From: Chara braunii
Lineage: Eukaryota; Streptophyta; Charophyceae; Charales; Characeae
Direction: 5' to 3'
Assembly (NCBI GenBank): GCA_003427395.1
Contig: BFEA01000766.1
Location: forward strand, 237,069-287,939
Length of the DNA stretch: 50,871 bases
Below, one piece after another: positions 21,715 to 32,281 of the stretch. Both the position numbers and the translations under genes were made by a program. Under the pieces are notes generated by a model that was given only the letters and a program-made list of their open reading frames with translations, searched no databases and was not told where the DNA came from. Each line of letters opens with the position of its first letter. Position 1 is the stretch's first letter.

Positions 21715-23004
21715 CTACCAACAACCCTCAGGTACGGGTAAGGGCTGAAGTAACCCATACGGAAGGTGGTTCGCACTGTTCACCTCCTGGCAGGTAGGAC
21801 ACTCCTGGATGTAGGCTTTGACAAAGTCCTTGGACTTCGGCCAGACGTATAGGCGGCAAACACGAGCCAACGTCTTGTGGAAACCCATATGACCGGCAAC
21901 TGCCTGGTCATGGAACTCTGCTACAGCCTGGACGCGGAGCTGTCCGGTGGAGGTAACGCAGATACGTGGTTCTAGCTGACCAGATCTGCCATGCCAGTAC
22001 ACGAGGCCGTTCTCCCCGAGGGAGTAGGAAGGAACGGTCTTGCCACTCCGCAGTGTCGCGTGGATTACACGATAATCGGGGCAGTGGCGGTACTGAGTGC
22101 GATAAGCGTCGATCACCGACTGATCAACAATGGTGATGGAGATGGCAGCAAGATGGATGGGTTCCTGATTGTAATCACGACGACGGGACAAGGCATCGGC
22201 GACGCGGTTCGTTTCACCCTTGATGGGCTGAGTGGTGAAACTGAACTCGGATAAGTCACGCCACCAGCGTGCCTGTCGAGGGGAAAGCTTACGCTTCGTG
22301 AGGAAAGCCTGGACAACTGAGTTGTCCGTGCGCACCGTGAAGGGCGCCCCGTGCAGATAATGACGCCAATACCGGGTAGCATAAACTACTGCGAGAACCT
22401 CACGTTCATCGGCAGTGTAGTTTATCTCGGCAGGCAATAGCTGACGGGAGTAGAAAGCGATCGGACAATCCCCAGCACGAGCCTCGACAGTCCCATCCTC
22501 CGCGATGGTCGCAGAGTAAGTGACAGGAGGACTGTCAGTGGAGGGAAGTGGTGGGAGGGTAGGCGTTAGTCGAGAAGCAGTGTCAGTAGGAGGGGGGGGG
22601 AAAGAAGGAACATGGGGGTAAGGTGAATCTGGAGGAGAGGGAAACACCGGAGAAAGGACAGCTCCTACTGCAAAATCTGACGCATCGGTGGTGACGATAA
22701 AGGGACGATCAAAATCGGGAAGGCGAAGAACTGGCGCACAGGTCACCGCCTTCTTGAGGGCGCGAAAGGCATCCTCGCACAGGGGTGTCCAAAACCACGG
22801 CGGGTTCTTCCGGAGGAGNGTAGAGGTAAGGACGTAGGAATACCTAGCGTATCCTTGGATAAAATTACTATAGTAGCTGGTGAGGCCTAGGAAACTGCGA
22901 AGCTGCTTGGCAAATGTGGGGACGGGCCACTCTGCAATAGAAGTGATCTTCGCGTCGTTCATGTGGAGACCCCGGTCAGACACATGGTGTCCTAGGAAGT
23001 CCAC
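21715..23004 (-). pseudogene. Pol: RT thumb, RNase H with Pro-rich insert, integrase zinc finger
   Basis: The 429-residue frame begins FLGHHVSDRGLHM, then LRSFLGLTSYYSNFI (RT end) and VTTDASDFAVGAVL (RNase H, first Asp). About 60 Pro/Ser/Thr-rich residues follow (about 119-178), then FYSRQLLPAEINYTADEREV, VRTDNSVVQAFL and GETNRVADALSRR. The integrase HHCC finger follows: EFHDQAVAGHMGFHKT..YIQECPTCQEVN. The frame ends at a TAG at 21,715 and is preceded by an in-frame TAG at 23,011. One N lies at 22,819. Confidence 0.92.
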
Positions 23005-23010
23005 TTTGCG

Positions 23011-23330
23011 CTAGGCAAAGCGGCACTTACTGAGCTTGGCATAGAAGCCATGCTTGCGTAAGCGCTGTAGGACATCGCGGAGGTGTTTGATATGGTCTTC
23101 TAAGGTGCGATTGTAGACCAAGATGTCGTCCAGGTATACGAGAACGTATTCTTCAAGGATGTCCCTGAAGATGTCGTTCATCGCCGTCTGGAAGGTGGGG
23201 GGGGCATTGGTGAGGCCGAATGGCATCACCATGAACTCGTAGTGGCCGAAGCGCGACCGAAAGGCGGTCTTCGGCTGATCCTCTGTGGTAACGAGGATCT
23301 GGTGGTAACCGCTACGAAGATCGATCTTCG
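23011..23330 (-). pseudogene. Pol: RT palm with YLDD motif
   Basis: Frame 23232-23011 reads [20 protein letters not shown] and EYVLVYLDDILVYNRT, with the catalytic YLDD, to CRFA and a TAG. Upstream in the same frame, 23,330-23,233 holds [13 protein letters not shown] and then [12 protein letters not shown], but this is out of frame with the preceding ORF. The join near 23,331-23,336 lacks one base. Sequence after the TAG continues in frame. Confidence 0.9.
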
Positions 23331-24863
23331 TGAGAAGCGGTTGCCTGCCAAACGATCAAACAGCTCATCCGTGGGAGGCATGGGATAGCTGTTCTTAACT
23401 GTGTAACGGTTAAGGCCGCAGTAGTCGATGCAGAGGCGAAGAGTTTCGTCCACTTTGCGAGCAAAGAGGACAGGTGCACCCCAAGGGGACTTACTGGGTT
23501 TAATGAAACCCAGTCGAAGGAGCTCCTCAAGCTGACGCTTGAGTTCCGTCGCCTCTGGAATCGAGAGTCGGTACGGTGCCTGATAGTGAACACGATAGTT
23601 AGGCACGAGCTGTATAGAATGCTCAACACCGCGCATCGGGGGAATCCCGCTGTATGAGAAGTACGGGGGAAAGACGTCGCGGTACTCTCGAATCAGGTCG
23701 CGAACGGAAGGCTCTAAGTCTGTCGTGAACCGTGTGAGTTCCTCAGCGTCTGCGTCGGCACGAGACGTATGTGTGGACTCGACAGTCGACGGTGCAGGGG
23801 CCTGAGACGTGGAGGGGGTATCCGCAGGCTGACGAGTGGATGTAGAGATGGGAGCCACGAAGATGGAAGGAGGGTCAGGGGGGTCAAGCTCTAGAGAGAT
23901 GAGCTCAACCTCGGGACAGAGTGGATCGTAGCAAAGAAGATCCATGACGTTCACTGAGTAGAACGTGACGTCCTCCTGTCGTATGAAGTGAGCAAACTGA
24001 CGAGGGGAAGTGAATGCGATGTTGGGGTGGGACCCTGAGGGACAAGGGTCCTGGGGAAGTAGGTCGGGCGGGGTGTCGCCCGTGGTTCCAATGAACGGGA
24101 CGCAATGGGTCTGACCACACTTCGTTTTGAGAACGAGTGTCTCGGTCGCCCATTCGCTCTCTGTGCCATGGAACCGGCGAGACCAGGGAGTGCCAAGAAT
24201 AAAGTCGTACCCAGTCTCCAGCACATCGAAGTATGCGGAGGAATGGTAGCGCCGAGGCGCCTGGGTACTATCCGGTGGCTGGAGGGTGAGGGAGAAGTGG
24301 AGCTCGGGGACCGTCTGATCGAAGAAGCGCTGTGTCTTGTTATCTCCGAGGGTAACGGAGATAGGAGAGCGAGACCCAGAGGTAGCTAGGCGAGCTTCCT
24401 TAACCACTCGAGGGTGAACGAAATCTCCCTGCGAGCCAAAGTCTCATAAAGCGCGATACACTCTCGTAGATGTCCCTAGGCGAATAGGGATAATGGGGAG
24501 GGTACGATCAGGGTCAGAGAGAAGCGCGAGAATATGTCGCAGGACGTTTACGTGTCTCGTGAGTCGCTCCTAACGAGCCTGAAGAATGCTCAAATCCAGG
24601 AGAGATGACACAACGTCATCGCGAGTCGCCAGCTGAGCGCTACAATGGGTTGTGCGAATGGCGCGACGCGTCGGAAGTCTCGGGGGAGAAGCGCTAGATG
24701 CGGCGGTCTGCTGGGAGGCAGATGATACCTCGACAGACGACGGGGCAGAGAGAACTGCGTCTGTCATGTCCTGAGGATCCTCTGGTGGCGTAGCCAAAGG
24801 GGCAAACCTCGACTCGGTGGTCGGGAAGCCAGCTACGAGCGAGGCCTCAGGGGTACACTGCAC
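23226..24863 (-). pseudogene. Pol: N-terminus, protease and RT fingers
   Basis: One reading frame runs from 24,932 to 23,226, interrupted by a TAG at 24,570-24,572 and a TGA at 24,444-24,446. The protease active-site region reads [11 protein letters not shown], where retropepsins have D-(S/T)-G, so the catalytic triplet is altered. [11 protein letters not shown] motif closes the protease. RT then starts: [40 protein letters not shown] and [20 protein letters not shown], with Cys where CIDYRGLN is usual. A one-base deletion at about 23,333 ends the frame. Confidence 0.9.
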
Positions 24864-24868
24864 TGTGG

Positions 24869-26482
24869 CTAGCTGGGTGGGGCTGGCCAGGCGGGGCCGA
24901 GGGGGGACTGAGATCGGCGCTGACGAGAAATGTCAGCGTAGTACCGATCGAGGGCGGTGTGGTATGGACACCGTGAGGAGGTGTGTCCATCCTGGCGGCA
25001 ACGAAGGCAGCCGCGTCGGGCCTAGAGGGCGGCACGCTCCTCGGGGGATAGAGCTCCGCGAGGAGGGACAAAACCCTGGGGGAGGTCTATCTGAGGAACT
25101 GTGGGTGTGCGGGCGCCAGCCTGTGCAATCTGACTGCGCACATGACCCATGGCAGACATGGCCATCTGCACGCGCTCGGCCATCGGGACAATGTCGTCAT
25201 CCAAGTGGTACTGGATGACGTCCCGAAGCTCGATGTCCTCGGGGGAATCCCCAATGGTAGGATCAAGCTCGACTGAGGCGTCCTCTCCGTACTCGAGAGA
25301 ACTGTAGTGCCGAAAGAATGGCGCTACAGGTCGAGCCGGGCGACGAAAACGACCAGCAAACGAGGAGCGGCCTCTGGTGGTACCGCGAGACTGGGAGGTG
25401 GCAGTTGGACGCGAAGAGGATGGGGCGGTGGAGAAGCGACTGCACATCCTCTGGTACTGACGCGCAGCCTCGTATGCCTGCTCCGCGGAAGAGAATGATC
25501 GCCTCCATAGCTCTAAGCGATAGTCAGTCGGCAGGCTGACGAGGAACCGGTCGGTGAGTGTGACCTCCGGTAGGAACGTCTCGTCACAAATACGGCGAGC
25601 GTCCTGGAACACCCGAATGTGACGCTCCAGGTCGGCCGGTATGGAGGACCCGGACCATCTGGTCTGGGTGACGCGGTCTAAGGCGTCGGTGGCGTCATGA
25701 CGAGCGCCGAAACGGTCCTGAAGGAAGGCCGCGAAGTCGGCCAGAGTGGGGACCTCACCCACGCGGAGGCGCTCGGTATAATGATCCTCCCACGCAGTGG
25801 AAGGGCTACCTCGCGATTTGGTTACGAGCACATCGCACCACAACTCCTGACGGGTGGTCGTCATAGAGAGCGTGCGCGTTGCTATCTGCAACCAGCGAGA
25901 GACACGGGATGTCCCATCATACTCGGGAATGTCCGTGGTGCGCACAAGAGGATGTCCACTGTGCTGATGGTGGGGGGAGAGAGATCGAGGCGAGTGCACT
26001 GCGGCGGCGTAAGTCGAGGCCGCTGCTGGGGCGGAGGTGGGAGAAGGTTGTGGGCCGTGGCCGCTGGCTGATGGACCAGCGGACGAGGAGGCAACGACCG
26101 CGGGCAGCTGTCCCGGAATAGCCAGGTACGAGGGAAGAGGTTGAGGAGCAGGTTGAGGGAAACGAGCCTGCATCATGGGGACCGAAGGGGTGGTCGAGGA
26201 GAAAGGGTGGGCAACCTGTGATGGGTGAGGCTGTCTCAGAGCAAGAATCTCCACCTGCGCGATGGTGGCCTGTAAAGTGGCCACTTGCTGGGTGCGCGGG
26301 GTCGGAGGTGGAGGGGGCGGAGCGGGTCTCCCCGTGGGAGGAGGAATCCCAGCCTGGGCGGTACCCTGCTGTGGGGGCGGGGGGACGAAGGCAGGAAGAG
26401 GAGGGTGGAGCCGTATTGCCGCGACCGGTGTGGGAAGCTGGGAAGCAACACCGGTGTCGGGCGGCCAAATGCAGTCGGCCAC
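24869..26482 (-). pseudogene. Gag: capsid and CCHC zinc knuckle, broken by one amber codon
   Basis: The open frame 26482-25022 begins with ~190 Pro/Ser/Gln-rich residues. A retrotransposon gag capsid region follows: VRTTDIPEYDGTSRVSRWLQ, FAAFLQDRFGARHDATDALD, ETFLPEVTLTDRFLVSLPTD and AYEAARQYQRM. It stops at TAG 25,022-25,024. The same frame continues past the stop into a zinc knuckle CLRCRQDGHTSSRC (C-x2-C-x4-H-x4-C) and ends at 24,869. No ATG follows the upstream in-frame TAA near 26,500, so the true N-terminus is missing. Pol lies in the -1 frame with a 64-base overlap. Confidence 0.9.
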
Positions 26483-26499
26483 CCGAAAACTATGAATTT

Positions 26500-27030
26500 A
26501 GGCCTTCCGTAGAGCACCGGGCCAGGATCCTTGGGAGTTTGAAGTCGGGGCGATCGAACGAAATTAGAGGCTCCGAGAGGGACCCTAAATACTCCGCCAC
26601 CAACTACCGATACTAACCCTAAAATACCGATAATCTGAGTAGTCACTTCTACCACGGTCGGGGCTCACATTTTCCGCCTGTTTTGGGGCTGTCTCCAAAC
26701 CAGCCAGCTACGGGGGAAGAGTATCCTAATGACGCTTTGCGCGACACTTTCTGCACCGACCAATTGACGGGGGGAAGTGAGGCCTCAATTTTCATTTAAC
26801 TTGATAAAGTAATTAAAAATAAATAAAAGAATTAAAAATAATAAAAAGAGAAAGAAATGGATGATTATTTTATTATTTAATTAATTTTTATAAAATTCGC
26901 TCTTGATGAATTTTTGCCAATAATTATTTGATTATTCCCGTTTCAGCGATATACACAGATTATTGCAAATTACAATCCCCCACTGGATTTTAACCAATTC
27001 CCCTGATTATTGCCCTTGTCGCAACCCGGA
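26500..27030 (-). other. AT-rich leader upstream of the second gag
   Basis: Bases 26,795-26,900 are strongly AT-rich (AAATAAATAAAAGAATT and similar), resembling the AT-rich leader before the first gag-like region at 32.1-32.8 kb. No coding frame is recognised. A short sequence of the form CCGATAATCTGAGTAG at 26,628 is nearly repeated at 31,074. Confidence 0.45.
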
Positions 27031-27064
27031 TATTACTTGGTGTGCGTGGTCCGATTTTCTTCCG

Positions 27065-27400
27065 GAGGACAATCAGGTTGGCATGGTTACTGGGTCAGCA
27101 CATCTACGGCGCTCGGAGGTTCGGCACAATAATCCCCGGTACGGTCATGGTTCATCAACAGCACTCGGACATCCAGTAAAATCATCTTTGGCCCGATTAC
27201 GGTGCGGTCTACAGTACTCTGAGGTTCGGAACTTTTATTTCTGGCACGGCCACTGCGCGTCGACGACACTATGAGGGTTGGAATCTTAATTCTGGTATGG
27301 TCGCTGGTTCGGCTCTGCGACAGCCTTCTGCAGTTCGGTACAATTATTTCTGGTACGGTTACTGGTCCGGTACCGGTATGGCCGCTGCCGTTCGGAGCTA
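27065..27400. repeat. Degenerate ~54-bp tandem array
   Basis: A phrase like GGTTCGGNACAATTATTTCTGG followed by TACGGTNACTGG recurs at about 27,117, 27,171 (weak), 27,224, 27,275 and 27,333, spaced 51-58 bases. It lies inside the LTR element between its two gag-like regions. Copies differ at many positions, so the array is old. Confidence 0.65.
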
Positions 27401-28640
27401 TAAAAAAATTGAAATGTTTGCTGACTCTTAATTGGAATGGCTACTTTTTGATGAGTGCTTCCATTCCTAGATACGGTGCTTGGTCTGGTCCGGATATCTG
27501 GCGCGACCAGCGATAAACTTACATCTCGGTCCACGCGGCCCTGATCCAGGGCCTAGGGCTCCGGTACCAACAGGCTTGGTGCTGCAGGTCCAGTTGACTT
27601 CGGATCAAACAGGTACCAAGGAGGCAAGGGGGAAGTGGCCAGACTGGGGAATATAGTGAGGGCCAGCGTGGAGCAAAGGGGGGATTGATTCGGGAAGGGT
27701 ACGAGGAGTAAAATGCGCGGGTCAACATCTGCACCAAAAAAGCGGACCAGGAGTCTGCAGCGTGTGTTACCGTTCGTACCTGTTCGTGGGGGACATGGGG
27801 GAGAGCACCAAGGGGACAGAGGACTTGCTTTGGGTCGGCGTGCCAGGCGTATCGGACGACAACAGAACCAGTAAGAACCGTTGATGGTTGTATCAACGAT
27901 TTCCCCCAGTGAAACGTAAGCAGCGGGGTCAGCCACTGTTGCAGATGAACGGATCAAGCTTTCCCGTTGGAAAAGAGAACTGCATTGTTGCAGGCAGCGA
28001 AAATTTGAACCCGATCACAGGGAGAGCATATGGAGATTTGGTAGGGATTGACGCGTACCAGGTGTGTGCAACAAAGGGAACTGAGGGGAGAGGCTGTTTT
28101 GGGGATTGAGCACGTGCCATGCCCCGGCTGCTGAAACGTTGCAGCTACGCCCGTTTGGAAGGGGGAGCTCTTGCTAGTGTCTGTTCCTGTGCACACAGGA
28201 AGTACAATCCAAACGGGCTCAAGGACTACTGATGAGAAGAGCAGCACACGAAGGATCAGCGTGTGATCGAGAGAGTAATAGAGAAAAGCCCCGTGGGGAC
28301 AAAGTGTAAGCGGAGAGAACAGGTAAGTAAGAGACGGGTTGAAGCATCTATATCAATCCACGCACCTGGCCTGGAATACGTCCAGGTGTATTGGAGTCCA
28401 CTTTAGAGAAATAGCTGGTGGGGACAAGCATGAGAACGGGGAGTGATAGAGCAGATGAGAAAAAGGAGTGAGGGGGAGGGGAGACGAAGGGAGAAGCGTT
28501 AATGAGGGTGCGAGTGTGAGAGAGGGATTTGGTTGATGACACGGCAGCGCACCAGCGCACTGAAGACTGGTATATGGGTGTATCCATCCATAATCCCGCT
28601 AAAAATTCACTCTTTTTTTTTTTTTTCTCGTCTGCAGTGA
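27400..28640. other. Unassigned sequence within the LTR element
   Basis: No recognisable domain, RNA gene or strong repeat is seen. Overlapping frames on both strands have no matching motif. Confidence 0.4.
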
Positions 28641-28654
28641 ATGGACGTGGCTTC

Positions 28655-28658
<4 letters not shown>

Positions 28659-28702
<44 letters not shown>
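28659..28702. repeat. (GA)n microsatellite
   Basis: An uninterrupted GA run of about 44 bases. Frames crossing it give Ser-Leu or Arg-Glu repeats and are not genes. Confidence 0.95.
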
Positions 28703-28705
<3 letters not shown>

Positions 28706-29309
28706 GGACACAGTGAGGAAGAGAGTGCACCCGTGTGATGGTGAGAAGGTAAGACTGTGTGAGAGCGTGAAAAGAGAGAGAGTGTTGGGACCACTGAAGG
28801 GTATGGCAACGTATCTGACTGAATTCCTGCTCAATATTCACCCGAAACTGAGGGTATAAGTCTGGGTTTGTCCTCTGAAGTTTGAACCTATGGCTATAAT
28901 TATTATTATTTATCATCCATATGCTCTTGTGACCTGAACTCACTTCGAAAGGGGGGGGTTGCCTGTGCGTGCACTGTCATGCAAGTTCGGATTAAGTACA
29001 GATTTACTCATGAATCTGACCATGCCTCTGCATTGGATTCTTTGAAGACTACCACTGTTGCACATGAAAAGGGGCAGGCTCAGGTTGATTGGGAACTCGC
29101 ACATGGTACTGATAACCTGATAACACTGCTTACTCACACGCCCTTCCAGATTGACAGATCTCTTTGTCATATGGTGAGAAGAAGCGGTGAGATACTTCGT
29201 TAAGGCTTTCTCTTTGCCGTAAGTACGAAATGCAGATCTGGTCAGACACACAATACTGGTGTGCGTATGCCGGGAGGGAACCAGAGTACTGAGGGAAGAG
29301 TGAGATTAG

Positions 29310-30250
29310 GTGAGAAAGGAAGGGAGAAAATGGGGCTGATCTGAGATCTGCCCGCTAAAGCAGTGCAGATACATGGGCGATAATCTGNNNNNNNNNNNNN
29401 NNNNNNNNNNNNNNNNNNNNNNNNNNNNNNNNNNNNNNNNNNNNNNNNNNNNNNNNNNNNNNNNNNNNNNNNNNNNNNNNNNNNNNNNNNNNNNNNNNNN
29501 NNNNNNNNNNNNNNNNNNNNNNNNNNNNNNNNNNNNNNNNNNNNNNNNNNNNNNNNNNNNNNNNNNNNNNNNNNNNNNNNNNNNNNNNNNNNNNNNNNNN
29601 NNNNNNNNNNNNNNNNNNNNNNNNNNNNNNNNNNNNNNNNNNNNNNNNNNNNNNNNNNNNNNNNNNNNNNNNNNNNNNNNNNNNNNNNNNNNNNNNNNNN
29701 NNNNNNNNNNNNNNNNNNNNNNNNNNNNNNNNNNNNNNNNNNNNNNNNNNNNNNNNNNNNNNNNNNNNNCCGTTTCAGCAGCTCATATACATGGGAGAAA
29801 ATGGGGCTGATCTGGCCGCTGTCCCTGGACAAGTACATTTTGAACTTGGAACTTTGATCTGCCTGCTAAAGCAGTGCAGATACATGGGCGATGATCTCCC
29901 CTTTTCAGCAGCTCATATACATGGGAGAGAATCGACTGATCCGGTCGCTGCCCCTGGCTGAGTACGTTTTGAACTTTGAACTTTGATCTGCTCTCTAAAG
30001 CAGTGCAGATACATGGTCGATGCTAGGCGTTGATCTGGTCGCTGCAACAGCTCGTTCATATGGGAGAGTATGGGCTGATCTGCCGCTGCCACCGCTTGAG
30101 TAGGTGTCGAACGTTGTACATTGACCTGTCCGCTGTAGCGGCTCGTATACATGGGAGAGAATGAGCTGATCTGGCAGTTGCTCCTGCTTGAATACATTTT
30201 GAATACCGGGCATTGATCTGGACGCTAAGGCTGTCTATGGACAGCGACAG
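29310..30250. repeat. ~128-bp tandem array around the assembly gap
   Basis: The phrase CAGTGCAGATACATGGGCGA appears at 29,361, 29,873 and 30,000 (variant). A related CAGCTCATATACATGGGAGA occurs at 29,779, 29,911 and 30,140 (variant), so each unit has two half-repeats. Where sequence is present the period is about 127-132 bases. Units occur on both sides of the N gap, so the gap is probably more of the same array. Confidence 0.8.
29388..29769. other. Assembly gap (382 N)
   Basis: A run of N bases within a tandem array. The real length is unknown, since tandem arrays commonly collapse or break short-read assemblies. Confidence 0.99.
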
Positions 30251-30512
30251 AATCGAGCACAACCCGTACACATGGAAGAAACTGAAGGCTGATTCGACTG
30301 CTGCCACTACTCGGGTACACTCTGAAATATCGGGAAGTGTTTGCCCGCAAACACCTCCTGAATACGTTGGGCCGTAATGGTCCTCGACAATGAGTTCCAT
30401 TACCTCACTCGAACCGAGCTCGCAGATCAGGCGGGCCAGACAGGTAATATTAAACCCTTTCCCGGCCCGAAGTGATTGAACTTAGGGCTCGGCGACTAAA
30501 GACCATGGTTAG

Positions 30513-30518
<6 letters not shown>

Positions 30519-30597
<79 letters not shown>

Positions 30598-30735
30598 AGA
30601 ATGAGAGTCCACCAATGTGAGAGAGAGGGAGTGCACAGATTGAGAGAATGAGAGTGCACAGAGTGAGAGAGAGGGGAGAGTGACAGTGCAGCAGATAGAG
30701 AGAGAGAAGGGAGACGGGCATTGAGGGCAAACGAA
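30519..30735. repeat. (GA)n microsatellite and GA-rich tail
   Basis: A GA run of about 70 bases (30,519-30,591) is followed by about 140 bases built of GAGAG with AATGAGAGTGCACAG interruptions, including a duplicated block near 30,611-30,665. Confidence 0.9.
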
Positions 30736-31255
30736 CTGGGTCAGTGGACTGCTTACTCGGGGAGAAGAAGAGTGAACTATGATGATAACTAGGAGATTGA
30801 TCTTGGCCAAAAAACCCGACACAACAAGTGGATAGCTTCCTAACAAGGGATAAAGGATGACTCAGTGTTGCTTACAACTCTAGACCTATGTTTGGGCGAA
30901 GCTTACTATTGCAGTGTTGGTGAACAAGTTGTACATCCGTGAGAAAAGTGCCTTGATCAGACCACTTGAATCTGCTCTCATCCACGTTGCAACGCCGCCT
31001 GATATCATTGATCTTACTGTTTATTGTGGAGCTAGGCAAATTATAAAAAAAAAATAATAAAATAATAAAATAACCCGGTAATCTGAGAAGTTGACGGCGA
31101 CCCCTGCGCAAGGTTTCACATCGATCTCAAATCTGCGAGTAAAGAGCATTGTCTTTATTTCCCTTGCATTTCCTACCCAAACCTACCCACACCGAGAACA
31201 ACCAACCTCAAGTTTATGTGACAGACAGACTCACCACACCACACCTGATCGCCGC

Positions 31256-32014
31256 TTAGGGCCTCTGAAGTGGGCACGGCGGATGACAGACGTCGCTGTC
31301 CCTGGCTTCAGCGACGGACAAGGCCCCCTCCCCGGGCTTCCTCACACCGGTGTGGGTCGATGAAACTGCTGGGCCAGAAGGCGGTACCTGGACCGCAGCA
31401 CCTACGGCAGTAGAAGAGACGGTAGGGGCGGCCGTGGCCGGAAGAACTGCCGCAACAGATGGGGTGGTCTGAGCGGCAGCAGCACTTGCCACCGCTGAGG
31501 GGGAGTGCTGGGCCTGGCCCGCAGAGGAGGGGGAACCATGGTGACTCCGTCTCCGGAGTCCTGGGGAGCCGGAATCGGAGCCGGTAGGGGATGGGGTGTG
31601 GGAGCGGTGGGGAGAGCGATGAGGGGAGCCCTTGAGGCGGTTGACGTCGAGAGCAAGCGCATTGATTTGTGCTTGCAACGGTCCAAGCGTACTGAGTTGC
31701 GCATGAAGGTCCATGGTGTCCACATGGGCCTAACCAGGAGCCGCTGACTGCGCGGTGACCTGGGATGTGGACTGCGCCGCGACGATCTCCTCAGGTGTCG
31801 CGCTCTCCGTGGGCAATGGGGGGAGAGAAGTAGACATGGTGGGAGGTGGGGGGAGATATGGGTTGTGGTATGGGGACAGAGGACCACCGGTGAGAGGGAG
31901 GGGACCGCGAGAACGGAGTGGGTAGTCGTGGGTCGGCTCGCCCCGTGACCAGCGGGTCGCGCGTGAGATGGTGGCGCGAATCCGATCGAGGGGGGAGGAG
32001 CCGTTCGGGTCCAC
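31256..32014 (-). pseudogene. First gag-like region (N-terminal type)
   Basis: Frame 32014-31730 opens with MDPNGSSPLDRIRATISRA and then EPTHDYPLRSRGPLP, and ends ..SAAPG stop. After a few bases, 31723-31256 reads MDTMDLHAQLSTLGPLQAQI..LDVNRLKGSPHR and then a Ser/Pro/Ala-rich tail. Layout and the short coiled-coil-like LQAQINALALDVNRL segment parallel the start of the gag at 26.48 kb (VATLQATIAQVEILALR). There is no capsid domain or zinc knuckle. I call it the N-terminus of a retroelement gag; the family is inferred from position behind the leader and composition only. Confidence 0.5.
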
Positions 32015-32039
32015 GGTGCCCGACGGGGGGAGGTAGAGA

Positions 32040-32275
32040 GTAGGGGGCTTAGGGAAACCCTAAACCCTAGAAAAACCCTAAGAAAACCCAAACCGGAGTT
32101 TAGGTGGTTAGGGGAGGGTAGCGGCGACCTAATCAAGAAAAAAAAGATAATATGGAGGGGAGGGGGATAGAAAATAGAATAAACAATAAAATTTCAAATT
32201 AAGAATAAAGTAAAAGAATAAATAAAAATAAATAAATAAATAAAATGTAAAGATTGAGGAGAGAGAATATTTATT
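32040..32275 (-). other. AT-rich leader of the LTR element
   Basis: Next to the first gag-like start lie AAACCCTAAACCCTAG (32,048-32,063) and further AACCCTAAG motifs, then about 130 bases of AATAAATAAA-type DNA. It belongs to the 5' leader of the LTR element. No gene is seen. Confidence 0.5.
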
Positions 32276-32281
32276 TTTTTG

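Noticed and set aside
28348-28943. Frames with long Ser-Leu or Arg-Glu repeats
   Set aside because: They are translations of the (GA)n microsatellite. The same applies to 30,450-30,846 and to the Cys-Val frames over the GT tract at 42.7-43.0 kb.
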